Source of the DNA: Isochrysis galbana
Lineage: Eukaryota > Haptophyta > Isochrysidales > Isochrysidaceae
Length of the DNA: 64,000 nucleotides
Reading direction: 5' to 3'
Assembly: GCA_018136815.1 (NCBI GenBank)
Contig: CM030939.1
Location: 4,023,419 to 4,087,418 of the forward strand
The position numbers were made by a program, and so were the translations under genes. The notes beneath the pieces are model-generated. The model searched no databases. It saw only the letters and a program-made list of their open reading frames with translations, and was not told the DNA's origin. How positions within the stretch are numbered: the stretch's first letter is position 1; every line of letters begins with the position of its first letter. This document shows, in pieces, positions 8,931 through 19,533 of the stretch.

Positions 8931-11474
8931 ATGGGCGAGCATGCCTATGCCTCCTACCAGCGCCTCCGTGTCCTCGGCCGTGGACAGCATGGCTGTGCAG
9001 TGCTCCTGAGAGCTCCGGCAGGCGGCGACTGCGTCGTAGCGAAGGAGATCTCTCTCGATTCTGGCGCGGCGTCGGAGCCCATCCAACTGCAGAACGAGGT
9101 GCGAATCCTGCAGTCGCTCCATCACCGCCACATTATCGCGTACATCGACTCGTTTGTCCAACACAATGTGCTGACGATTGTGATGGAGTACGCGCCAGGC
9201 GGCACACTCGCCGACATGGTCGCCGCAAGCAGCGCGAGCCGGATGCACTTTGCGTCGCGTACAGTGGTGCGCTGGCTGACCGAGCTGACGAGCGCGCTCC
9301 AGCACGTACACTCCCGCCGGGTCCTTCACCGCGACATCAAGACGGCCAACGTCTTCCTCACGGCCGACGATGAGCCCCATGTCAAGCTGGGTGACTTTGG
9401 CGTCTCGCGCTCCTTTTCGACGGAGACCAACCTAGCTGAGACCATGTGCGGCACGCCATACTACCTGTCGCCCGAGCTGGTGCGCGGCACACCGTATGCC
9501 GAGCCCTCCGACGTGTGGGCACTCGGTGTCATCCTATTTGAGCTGCTCGCACTTGAGCGCCCCTTCACTGCGCCAAATGGCGCGCTTGGCGCGCTCGTGC
9601 TCAGCATCACCTCAGGCACCTCCAACATCACTCCGCTGCGCTCAAGCCCGCACCCCTGGTGGCTGACGCGGCTAGTCAACCGGGCCAATCTACTCCACCC
9701 CGACCCCACCGAGCGCATGACACTCGTCGAGCTCCGTCACGTCTTTGCAACGGTGCAGCGCGCAGCGACCGTGATGCAGCGGAGGCACCGGCGCAAGACA
9801 GCCCAGCAGCTTGAGGAATTGAGGGAGCTCCACCGCAGGTACGCACAAGAGGTGGAGGCCGAGACTGCCTCGACGGCGGAGGCCCCAGAGATGATGTCGG
9901 ACCTGGAGGACGACGCAATCGTCCTCCCCGAGCTACGCACTGAAACGAGCACGTCACCAGTGCTGGCGGATCCTCTGGCGGGCACTGTGCGACTCTCTCG
10001 CACTGCGGAGCGACGACGCAGGCACAATTCTCGCGGTGCGCTGGTGGAGCCCCCAGCGGGCACGTCGCCCGCCGAGGGCTCGCCGTCCGCCGATGGCTCG
10101 CCGAAGACTGCGGCTCACATCTATGCCCCCATCCAGCCCGACGCCCAGGTGGGTGGGGATGCCAGCGCCCAGCAGCAGCAGCCACCTGGGAGCCCGTTCG
10201 TGGTAACCCCGGCACCGCAGTTTTCGATTCCGCACCCGGTCCTGGTGGGCAACTCGCCGCCGGTGACGCGGCAGTCCGGGGGGGCGCTAGCTCCCGCCGA
10301 GCGCCGCTCGCTATCGGAGACCGCTAAGACGCGCCGCTCTACGCTGTCGCCCGGTGCACGCTACGAAGAGTCCTCAGTGGCGCGCTCGGCCTCGGAGGGC
10401 CGCCATTCATTCGGGCGCATCCTAGGCGCATTCACAGCCACCGAGGAGCCAGGCGTCGCGCGTTCTGCCTCGGAGGGGCGCCAGTCGCTCGGGCGGATGC
10501 TCGGCAGCTCGAACGAGGACGGAATGGATGTACGCTCACCCATCGCCCGAGCCAACCGGAGATCCGAGGGCTCCGGGCGCTCGCCACGCATTATGAGCGG
10601 TCTCATTGACAGCATCCGACGCCGGCGGTCGCTCGGCCCGGGGAGCGATTCGCCCGCGTCGGCGCGCGACTCCTTCGTCTCAGTCTCACACGAGTCGGTT
10701 GGGTCGAGGGATCCCTCGTCGCGCGCCTCCTTGTCTCGTGACTCGATGGGGCACGAGGCCAGCACCAGCTCTCCGGTGCGAGATTCGGCGGTGTCTGTGC
10801 GCTCATTACTCGAAGATGGCAGCAGCCCCGATCGGCGCTCGCAGTTGCGTGGCGACCAGCGAGTGTCGGAAGTAATGGTCTTGCAACAGCAGCAGCAATC
10901 CGAGCCAGCGGCGGGAATAGTAGTGGGCGCCGATGCGGTCTCGGCTGGGGCCACAAGATCTACAGCGAAGCCGTCAGTTGGCGGCGGCGGGGCTGCCGCG
11001 GCACGAAGCCCGGCGCGATTTTTCACAGTCGTCGAGCCTGAAGCAGCCATCAACATCCCGTCTCCACGACAAGAGAAAGCGTTCTTTGCGACGCCGCCAA
11101 ACCTCAGCCCTGCCATTAGCCCCGCCATTAGCCCCCACATTAGCCCGTCTTCGAGCCCGATCATGAATCCGCTCTCCGTGGCTGCGCCGCCAACCCTCGT
11201 CATCGATGCCGTCGTCCCGCGAAGGCGCAGCTCCGTCTCATGCGCGCCAGTTCAGCCACCAATCGGGCAGATGACGCGAGTGTCGCCCACAGTACCACAG
11301 CATGTCTTGAGGACTTTTGGCAACGTCGCCGATGTTGGAGCGGAAGGTTCGGCACACTCTTCTCGCCGCAGGATGCGGCGGAACTCAGCGGGTGCTAGTG
11401 CTCCCGCCCTTTTCACAGTTCAGGTGGCCGACGCAGACTCGCCCTCACGCATGCGAAGGGACGCCGCTGACTAA
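8931..11474 (+). CDS. NEK-type serine/threonine protein kinase
   Basis: Single open frame of 847 residues. The kinase domain spans about residues 1-290: glycine loop GRGQHG, lysine in VVAKEI, catalytic HRDIKTANVF, DFGVSRSF, and activation-loop end GTPYYLSPE. The short N-terminus, the order of motifs and GTPYYLSPE fit NEK (NIMA-related) kinases, many of which act at cilia and centrosomes. A basic helix (VMQRRHRRKTAQQLEEL) follows. The remaining 520 residues are Ser/Pro/Arg-rich and probably disordered, with an internal duplication of (A)RSASEGRxSxGRxLG around residues 480-530. The start at 8931 was chosen because it directly precedes the kinase domain; an in-frame ATG at 8868 would add 21 low-complexity residues. 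The leader is purine-rich, unlike most genes here. Confidence 0.88.
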   Translation: MGEHAYASYQRLRVLGRGQHGCAVLLRAPAGGDCVVAKEISLDSGAASEPIQLQNEVRILQSLHHRHIIAYIDSFVQHNVLTIVMEYAPGGTLADMVAASSASRMHFASRTVVRWLTELTSALQHVHSRRVLHRDIKTANVFLTADDEPHVKLGDFGVSRSFSTETNLAETMCGTPYYLSPELVRGTPYAEPSDVWALGVILFELLALERPFTAPNGALGALVLSITSGTSNITPLRSSPHPWWLTRLVNRANLLHPDPTERMTLVELRHVFATVQRAATVMQRRHRRKTAQQLEELRELHRRYAQEVEAETASTAEAPEMMSDLEDDAIVLPELRTETSTSPVLADPLAGTVRLSRTAERRRRHNSRGALVEPPAGTSPAEGSPSADGSPKTAAHIYAPIQPDAQVGGDASAQQQQPPGSPFVVTPAPQFSIPHPVLVGNSPPVTRQSGGALAPAERRSLSETAKTRRSTLSPGARYEESSVARSASEGRHSFGRILGAFTATEEPGVARSASEGRQSLGRMLGSSNEDGMDVRSPIARANRRSEGSGRSPRIMSGLIDSIRRRRSLGPGSDSPASARDSFVSVSHESVGSRDPSSRASLSRDSMGHEASTSSPVRDSAVSVRSLLEDGSSPDRRSQLRGDQRVSEVMVLQQQQQSEPAAGIVVGADAVSAGATRSTAKPSVGGGGAAAARSPARFFTVVEPEAAINIPSPRQEKAFFATPPNLSPAISPAISPHISPSSSPIMNPLSVAAPPTLVIDAVVPRRRSSVSCAPVQPPIGQMTRVSPTVPQHVLRTFGNVADVGAEGSAHSSRRRMRRNSAGASAPALFTVQVADADSPSRMRRDAAD

Positions 11475-12200
11475 TATGTGGGATGAGCACGCTCAGCGAG
11501 CAACATGGGCCCGTCTTCTGGTTGGTTGTGAATCAAACCTTGCTATCAACCACCGACGCTAGCCGTCGGACGGGGGCGCTGAACGAACAAACCCGCACTT
11601 GATCTTTTGTTTTGAGAGTAGGCCAAGCAGCCTCGTCATGCATAGGCGTTGCTTGTCAAAAGGCGCTCGTTCAAATCGGTACGTGTCTGAAGGCCTCAAC
11701 GGTCTCTTGCCAGTGTCGAGGATACTCGTATTGCAACCAGTCCTTGTGGATGGACTCGTTCCATCTTGCCGCGCCAATGGCTGCATGCCCGCCCCTGTGT
11801 AGCAAGCACCATCAGTGACATGCGCCTATGGTCGTTCCAAGTATGATCGCCACGTTCTTCGATCCCTTCTTGAAGACCGTCGTGAAAATATCTGCTCCCA
11901 ATTCTTCAACCTGCAGGGTGCCAAGTAGGTGCGAGGCTAATGGTATGGCGCCGCGTGGCTTCTGGCAGGTGCCAAGAAGGTGCGAGGACAATGGTATGGC
12001 GCCGCGGGGCCAGCACCTGTAGCATGGTGAGAGAACATGGTTGTGTGTCATCGACACGCACACCCGTCGCCGTCACGCCGCCATCTTCATTGTTGTGTGC
12101 GATCATTTGTGAGTGAGTAAGGGGAGCGCGCGGCTCTTCAATGTCGTCTGTTTTGCTATGTCGTATTCCGAATGGATGTTTGTATCCATGCGTGATCGCT
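11475..12200. repeat. Intergenic DNA with a two-copy tandem repeat
   Basis: No gene recognised. At about 11915-12020 a segment of roughly 55 bases is present twice in tandem; both copies contain AATGGTATGGCGCCGCG preceded by a GTGCCAAG(A/T)AGGTGCGAGG segment. The remainder shows nothing I can name. Confidence 0.55.
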
Positions 12201-12215
12201 TGGTTGCATGCTACG

Positions 12216-12320
12216 CAACTAAGTTTATACTTGGTCGCGATGGAGCGCGCCGCTGCGACTCCCCTCTCCTTCGGGGCCCCCGCCGAGGGCCCCCCCCCAG
12301 TACCCATGGCGAGCAGCCGC
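12216..12320 (+). repeat. Mobile-element head, subfamily C, partial
   Basis: Starts AACTAAGTTTATACTTGG like the complete 17-base-TSD elements, but continues CGCGATGGAGCGC instead of CCATGGGG. The same alternative continuation is at 22887. No flanking duplication was found, so the right end is unknown. Confidence 0.6.
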
Positions 12321-12689
12321 TTGAAACCGAGGGTGAGCAATCCTCGAGAACTAAGCGACCACAACTCGAGTAATCTGTGCCACTCTTAGGGTAGTCTCCT
12401 CGACCTTGAGCCATTCCCTTCTCTCTCCCTCCTCCTGTCGCCAGCCGCCCCCTACCCGTTTGCTATTGCAAACGGGGTCTGTTTCTCACCGCACTCCATA
12501 GCGGGGGGGGGGGGGGGGTGCAAAACGCGAAGCCCGAAGCCCCCCCGTCTCCCCCTCTCCACTCTCATCCCGCGTCGTCCTTGTGGCGATTCGCCATGCG
12601 CGCGCCCTTGCCTGCTCCCAGAGGTCCTATGGGGGCTCTCAGAGGTCCTATGGGGGCTCCCAGAGGGCTAGCAAGGGCAGCTCAGGGGG

Positions 12690-12850
12690 TAGTGGAGTAG
12701 TGGAGGCTGGGGCTCAGGGCTCAGCCCCTGGCCCCCCTGCCTCTCCCACGCTCGCCACGCTGGCCATGGGAGCCGCCCAAAGGCCCATGTCTGCCTGGCG
12801 ACCAGGGACGGGCGGGGAGTCAGCTCGAGGGCAGGCTCAATGCGGGCGTG
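12690..12850 (-). repeat. Diverged fragment of the 17-bp-TSD element
   Basis: Reading on the plus strand, a GAGGCTGGG...CCCCTGCCTCTCCC...CTGGCGACCAGGG order parallels the central part of the minus-oriented copy at 22068-22819. Just before it, AGAGGTCCTATGGGGGCTC is duplicated in tandem (12618-12656). Similarity is visible but eroded. Confidence 0.4.
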
Positions 12851-14550
12851 GGAGTGCGGCTCGCGGCCCGCGCCCACTAGGGGCATGGGCTGGATTGATG
12901 AGTGCCTTGCCCCTGCCAAACGCAGCATTTCCCCCCCTCTGCTGAAGAGGCCGGACCGCTAGCGAGTTGAATATGAAAACTCCGCCCCGCCAATCGAGGA
13001 ATGTCTTCCTCAAGGCGCCTGAGGAGCTCGAGTGCCCATAGCAAGCCCCTCGAAAGTCGGTAGTCGGTATCTCTCCAGCGGTATGAGACGCTGAAGTCTT
13101 TCAAAGTCTTTCAGATTGCTGGAAATCTCCCGGGCATCTCGGCGAGAGCACAGTGGGAGATCTGGTACCAAAAAGTGACCAGAAGGGCTCGCTCCAGCGG
13201 CTATCTCCCCGGGTGCCGGGGACTTACCCGCTGCAGCGGCCGCGGAGGCCCGCCGCGCGCCGCTCCCCTCCCCCCCCCTTCCCCCACTCCTCTCTGGCAG
13301 CTGGCAGCCCAGCTTGCCACAGGGGTGTACTCGCGCGGCAAACACCAAAGGTAAGTCCCCCCCATGCTTCCTGCCGCGATGTGCCCCTTCACGCTCGCCG
13401 CGCTCGCCTCCAGGTCGTTCTCGCACTCCCCCCCCTTTCGCAGCGCGCAGACGAGCGCCAGAAGCCAGGTGCGAGCAGCGCGCGCGCAGCGCGAGCCCCC
13501 CGCCCGGCCTTGGCCTGAGTGTGCCATACCCAGCACCTGACCCCGCCCCGGCCCACACCCGCCTCGCAGCAAGCTTCCCTGGCTGAAAAGTCAGAGTTGG
13601 CGTCTCTCTCGGCAGGCGCGGCCGGTCCGGTCAGCAGATCGGCTATAGGGCTCGAAGGGGTCGAATTGGGGGGGCAGTGCGCGTGTGTATTCGTAAGATA
13701 TGTGTATGGACTGTCTGTGCGCCGCATGGCGACGCGCAGGCAGTCCATATGTGCGCGTCTAGAGCCTGATTTCTAGTGTGTGTGGCATGTTTGAAAGGGC
13801 GCTGGGGGCACCATTCGTAACATAATTTAATGATATGTTTATGATAAATAAATCTATCTATCGTAGAGTTGTCAAATCATTTGTCGGTGAACGACAGAGA
13901 ACTGATGTTTCCCGGTCGCCGCATTACAGTTGTTGCGCCAGGCCCTCACCCTCTCTAATCCTTCCCCGAGAGAATTCTCTTCTCCCGCCTCGCCTCTCGC
14001 GGCTATCTCCCCGGGTGCCGCCCCCCCCCCTCCTCCCCCCCCGTCCCCCCCCCCCCCCCCGCCCCCCCCCGCCCCCCCCTCCCGAAGCCAGCGGTCGCTC
14101 GGGGCCCAAGCCGGCCCAAGCCGGCGATGGCACTGTGAGAAAAGTATTTGTTTATTCAATATATATCCCGTTGTGCCACCCCCCAAAACCAGCAGCCGTT
14201 CCCCAGTCAGCAAGCGGAGATAATGTGAGTAATGTCATCATTATTTACGATATCACCTCGTGCTGGTGACGTCCGTCGGTCCATCGGTCTGTGGAGACAA
14301 GGGCGACGAAATGAGATCGAAAGGGCGATGAGAGATCGGCTGCGACTCGGTTCACGAGATCGAGAGACGCTCCAGATCGGCGCCGCAGCCCGCCCGTTTC
14401 ACTTCTTGACCATGGGAAAGACAGGCGCTCTACCCGACATCTCGGGCACTTCCGGATGGCCACTTCATATTGAAAAGCTCACAACTCGGCGTCTTTTTGG
14501 AAGACAACGCCCTATGTACACCGCACCAGAAACTCTGCCGCTTCAGCAGG
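12851..14550. other. Intergenic DNA, low complexity
   Basis: I find no supportable gene. A phrase GGCTATCTCCCCGGGTGCCG occurs at about 13198 and again at about 14000, next to C-rich tracts (14020-14085), so part of this stretch is duplicated. Overlapping open frames here are GC-composition artefacts. Confidence 0.4.
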
Positions 14551-14680
14551 GGGGGGGAAATGCTGCGGCGCAGGGGCTCGGGTTGATGGTACGGGCCCAC
14601 CCCGGGGGGTGTCCGCGATGGAGTGAGGGGGGCGCGAGGCCCCCATTGACCCCCGCTTATAAAAGTAGGTAGAGTGTCGA
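14550..14680 (-). repeat. Partial element head, reverse orientation
   Basis: GGGGGGCGCGAGGCCCCC followed by ATTGACC and TTATAAAAG reads, on the minus strand, like the first 60 bases of the subfamily A copy at 57251. It is 5'-end only and has no visible target duplication. Confidence 0.4.
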
Positions 14681-14947
14681 ATGTAGAGAAGCACTCTCCA
14701 GTCTTATTCATGATTGGTCGTCATGGCAGGCGCAGGCGGGCGCCACGCCCCCTCCCCCTTAACCCTGGCTCTTCCGCAACCCTTTCATGGGGGTCAATTG
14801 GCAAACGTTCCATCTGCCCCAACGACTGATGTGACCAAGGATGGGAGACACCAAGCTAGCTGACGCGGCGCAGCCCTAAAGCACGCGAGAGCGAATGCAA
14901 GGCCACGCTGCAATTCGACACAGCACGTATTTATAAAAATCGAACAG

Positions 14948-17492
14948 CTACTGCCCCCTCCCTCTTGGCCTTGGGAATTGAGCCATTCGTGTGGCTCCTC
15001 GCGCCACAGTACCTCGTGTCGTTGTCCGGCCAGCTGCCCGCCCTCCCAAGGCCGCTCGCTGTGGTGGCCCTGCTTTAGCATCCGGTCCGCCCGACTTCCA
15101 ATGAGTTTTGCGAGCTTCTGGCGCAGACGATGGCCTAATTATTGGCGCGAAGGCGGAGTTACCAACCTTCTCCGGTGTGCGGTTGTAGTACCTTGCAAGC
15201 CGGCTTGTTAGCTCGTCTCTTTGATCCATTTTGATGGCGATCTCGCCGTGGATCTTGTCGAGCTCTTCGTCCATCTTTGCCAACTGTACGCGCAAGCTAA
15301 GCGCTTCACCGCCATCGCGCCCCTTAGCTTGTTGTGTACGTGCTCTGCTCATCTCCACCCTTGCGCGCTCGAGCTCCGCTTGTATCTTGGCCAAGTCAGC
15401 TGTTGCTGTTTCGTATTCTTTGCGCGCTTCCTCTAACTCAGCACTGACCGAACCTCCAATGACTCGTTCGTCTTCGACCTTTGATACTGCGGGGGCCGAC
15501 GTGCGTATTCGACCTGAGCTTGTGCCGGTATCAGCCTTGGGTTCACATTTCCCAAGAGCCCCGGAAGTTGACCCTCCTGTGCTCCCTACTGCTTCCGAGC
15601 TCAAACCCTTGGGCTTGGTCGGCTCAAAGGTCATGCCTCGCTGTCCATCGCCTTGCGCAGGAGCAGCTACTGCCCCATCCTCGACCGATTGCCTGGCAAC
15701 CTCGCTGGCTTGGACGCTCGTCCCTTTTGTCGCGTGTAATGCCCCTAGTTCGACTACTCCATCCCCCCTTGACATGGTGTTGGACCCGGCGATGACTCCC
15801 GGGTCACTTTCAGATGTCAAACGCGTAGTGCCAGCGGGCTGGCTTGAAGGGGCTCTGAGCACGTCCATCTCCTCGGCGGGCTTGGTCACGCTCTCTGATG
15901 CGCCTTCTGCCCCATCCCCGATGGGTTTCTTCCCTTCCACTCCTCTGCAACTTCTCATCGTCCTCTTTTCCGGTAATGTATCGTCCTCCACTTCGTACGA
16001 ATCGGAATCCGTCTCTCTTGCTATCCGGACTGGGGGGGCACCACTCGTTCCGACTTCCAACACCGATGCGCCAGCAGGCGCCGGGGTCTCTGGCGCCTTG
16101 GGCTTGCTACTTTCAAGAGGCCTACCCGCCGATTGGTCGGAGCTAGGAATTGCGTCTGATTGCATGCGTGAATCTAGTTCATTACTCTTAGCAGCCACGC
16201 CAGCCGAAGCCACACCGGGCGGCTTGCATGTGGCGAGTTCAAGAGTGTCTTCAGGCACACCCGTCGACTGCTCAAAGTCCAGTGAAACGTCAGGTGGGTG
16301 CGGTGCAGCCGACCGGTTGCCCTCGGGGGGCACGCCCATCGATCGCTCAAAGTCAAGCGAGGCGTCCATGGTAAGAGGGAGCGCATCCAGTTTGCTCGCG
16401 TTCGGAGGCACGCCAATCGACTCCTCAAAATCTAGCGATAAGTCGGCTTTAGGTGGAAGTTTAGCCGGATCTTTTGCCTCCGAGGGAACGCCCATGGACT
16501 GCTCAAAGTCGAGAGATGCATCGGGCGGTGGCAGCTGCCCTTGCTTGATTGCCTCAGCAGTTATCGCCATCGACTGCTCAAAGTCGAGTGATTCGTCGGG
16601 AAGACTTTGCTCAGACAGAGCATTGGAAGTGAGATCTCGAGCATCCGCAACGCCTGGATTGTCTGGTCTGATTTCTTCCGAACTAGTGACGGCTGGATCT
16701 GGTGCTGCATGTGCATCAGGAGCTTCAACAGCAACGGATAGCTTCGCAAGATCGTCCTGTGCCGTAACATCGATGGGCTTGGTCCTCGTCAATACGGGCT
16801 GTCGAACACTCGCTTTAACCAGGACCGTACCTAGCGTCCGCCTCACCGCGTTTTGATCGGCCTCGAGGGCAAGGATGTTCAGAGGCACGATCGGCGACTT
16901 CTTGAGCTCGGCCAAGGTGCTCACGGCACTGCCAATGGACTTGGCTCCTGAGGGACACAAAGGCCATCTCCGCTGTCAAGGATGAGACTTTCACTCGCAT
17001 CGACCCATGCCGGGCAGCGCGAAGCAGAACGAATTGCTCAGACATGTATTGCTCACCTGCATCCGTGTCCTCCATCATCAGCTGCAAGGTGAGCTTCTCA
17101 TCAACGCTCGGAAGCTCATACTGCCGGTCATCGTATGCGAGCTGCACGTTGCCGATGTTACTGCCCTCCCAAGGCACAGTGTGCCAAGCGGTTCCTGGGC
17201 GAACAAGGAGGCTGGCTTCTCGCCTGAGTCCGCATGCTCTCGGCCGCGCAAGCCCGCGAGGAGGGGGGGGGGGGGAAGGGCAGGGGGCACGCAACCGCCT
17301 GCGCCGGAGCTCACCCTGCTCGCCCAGCGAGTCTACCTGGAGGCCGCCGTGCTGACGGTGGAGCTGCATTCTGATCTTACGCTGGCCGATCAGCTCCGCC
17401 TCACCCTTGCTCATGGCCAGCGTGCGCAGGCTCATGAAGAGCGCTGGCGGCGGCGCGGGGCCCTCGGCGCCAATGTTACCGGACGCCGCCAT
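14948..17492 (-). CDS. C2-like/coiled-coil protein with SLDFE repeats
   Basis: Three exons (17492-17315, 17194-17057, 16947-14948) give 771 residues. Introns are 120 bases (GTGAGC...CCCAG) and 109 bases (GTGAGC...CTCAG), both phase 1. The N-terminal 140 residues alternate hydrophobic beta segments with short loops (for example NVQLAYDDRQYELP), suggesting a C2-like fold; this is inferred only from pattern. Five repeats of about 30 residues then carry the core SLDFEQSMGVP (variants SLDFEESIGVP, SLDFERSMGVP, SLDFEQSTGVP). After a Ser/Pro/Glu-rich stretch, about 80 residues near the C-terminus are strongly coiled-coil (ELEEARKEYETATADLAKIQ). The tail is basic with RG-type motifs. No family is recognised with confidence; the layout resembles centrosome- or cilium-associated scaffolds. 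Confidence 0.72.
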
Positions 17493-18353
17493 CCGCTCGC
17501 GATTCTACGAGTAGAGAGTGTAGTAAAAAAAATTCTCAACGTTCTCGCCACGCGCGCAGCCCTGCACATCTACCTCACAGCCACGCCCGCTTCCCTTACC
17601 ACTCCTTCCACTCTTCCACTTGCCTTGCGGCTCGTCCCCTTGTGCTCTACTTAGGGGCTTTGTGTATGGATTTTCCAGTGGCAGGCGGCGTGCACCGAGC
17701 ACCGATCCTCGATGGTCTAGTAGTTTTCTACTCCTACTCTCCTACTCCCTCTCCGTCTTGCTCTTGCGCCATCGACCAACGAGGTCGTGTTCCCGTAAAG
17801 TATGGGTTTATTTATTCAAATTAAGATGAAACACAGCGGGTTTGATTTTGATTTTTATAATCCCAGCCTCAAGCTAGTGGGAGGTCCTCACGCAAAGTTG
17901 CGTTCCGTCACTATAAAAGGCAAAAGGTGCAACTCGAGGTTCCTTTTTTTGTCACACCCCTCTCCCTCTCGTCTATTTTCTATTTTGCATTTTTGTATAT
18001 AATTATCGTTGACCCTCAACTTGGACGGTAAGACCACCTGCACACGACTCCCCTCATCCCTCATTTTAGCACATGAGCAACGTTGCTGCCCCTCAAACTC
18101 TGCTGACGGTAGGGGTGTAGGGGTAGGGGTAGGGGGTTGGGAGTGGCATTGACGGGTCGAAGCGCATTCCGTACACCATATCGCGATATCATATCGGTAT
18201 TTGATGATGGATAATGGGGATTATTATGAAACGTATAACAAGGAATAAATACTTATACGAAAAAGGCAATGACAATGACCCCGATCACGGCAAATACATT
18301 TCAAATACAAAATCTTTGGCAGACAAATTTGATCGGAGATTTTCTTCGGAAAC
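17493..18353. other. Intergenic DNA with R2 copy and TAGGGG run
   Basis: Contains dispersed repeat R2 (17925-18060) and, at about 18108-18150, several imperfect TAGGGG/GTAGGGG units resembling interstitial telomere-like sequence. Low-GC DNA follows to 18353. No gene is recognised. Confidence 0.45.
17925..18060 (+). repeat. Dispersed repeat R2, copy 3 (longest)
   Basis: The core AGGTGCAACTCGAGGTTCC plus T-run and GTCACACCCC is followed by a TTGTATATAATTAT stretch and CCTCAACTTGGACGG. The copy at 28497 shows the same order, so the repeat unit is at least about 130 bases. Confidence 0.7.
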
Positions 18354-19146
18354 TTCTCAAGCGAGTTGGGGGCCAACTAAGTTTATACTTGGTTGCCCCA
18401 TGGGGGGGCACGAGCCTCCCCTCTCTCCACTCCTCCCCTGCCATGGGGGAGGAACCACTCATCCTCCTGGCACGCCTGATGGCTTGCCAGGAGGCCACTG
18501 CCCTGCTGACCCACTCTCTCCCTGGCAGGCACGCCTGCCTCGCGCGTCCTGGCCTGTCGTGGCCAGCCCATCGCTCCAACCCCCCCTCCCCCCCTGGTCG
18601 ACAGGCAGACAGGTGCAGAGTGGGGGCCCCAGAGGCCCAGGAGCGCCAGCGAGGGAGAGGCAGGGGAGGCCAGGGCCCAGCCCCAGCCTCCTCTGCCCCC
18701 TGAGCTGGCCTCCAGGAGCCTCCAGGGGCCGCCAGAGGGCAGCTGCAGGCCTGCCGCAGGCGCGCCATCGCGCGTGCCGCAGGAGAGGGGAGAGAGAGCG
18801 CGGAGAAGGGGGGGGGCGGAGCGAGAGCTCCGCTCACCGGAAAATTGGTAAGTCCCGCACCTGTTTACAGGATAAGTCGGGACAGAGTCGGCCGCCCACT
18901 CGGAGACACAGGAGGAAGGGGAGGAAAGATCACCGGGGGGGGGCGCGGGCCACCGGACCATATCTAAGCCCTTCACCCCAATCCCCCTAGTAGTGCACGG
19001 GGGGAGCCGCCTTATGGCGGGGGGAGAAGGGCCGGGGAGTGGGGGTGTAGAAAGTATGCTACGTGCTACGTGTAGTAGGTAGTGGTTCCATTCGCCGCGA
19101 GTGCGGTAAGAATATTAGAAGGTTTTTTTTTCTCAAGCGAGTTGGG
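18354..19146 (+). mobile_element. 17-bp-TSD element, subfamily B, complete
   Basis: TTCTCAAGCGAGTTGGG at 18354-18370 and 19130-19146 is an exact 17-base duplication. The element (18371-19129, 759 bases) starts GGCCAACTAAGTTTATACTT and shares its first 430 bases or so with subfamily A, including the CTCCTGGCA hairpin. Its last 300 bases are different: a segment with GGTAAGTCC and TTTACAG, then CTTATGGCGG, GTAGAAAGTA and a T-rich end. The copy at 22068-22819 is its inverted sibling. No protein is encoded. Confidence 0.87.
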
Positions 19147-19533
19147 AGCAGCATGGCAGCATGGTCCCACAGGACTCAAGGTTATACGGCCACATCAAGA
19201 AAACAAGAAAACTCTGAGAGGTAAGTGTGGTAGCGTGATAGTTGATTGTTGACCAGGTTGAATAGAATGGAATATAGCACTCGTGTGCTATGGGCTATGG
19301 AGCACTCGTAGAGGTACAATTTTAGGACATTGCAGCCCCTCATCCTCATCCTCTCAGGCGCGCGCACGCGGCTCGGGCGCGCTCTCTCGCTCTCTCGCCC
19401 TCTCGCCCCTCCCCTCCCTCCTCTCTCCCTCCTCCCCCCCACCCCCCACCCCCGCTCTCCTTCATCAAGCGACGGCTCTCGTGTGCACAGCACACGGCGA
19501 GCCCCCCCCCCCCCCCCCTCCCCCCCCACCACC

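Noticed and set aside
18108-18150. TAGGGG-like run as a telomere
   Set aside because: Too short and irregular, and flanked by ordinary sequence on both sides; at most an interstitial relic.
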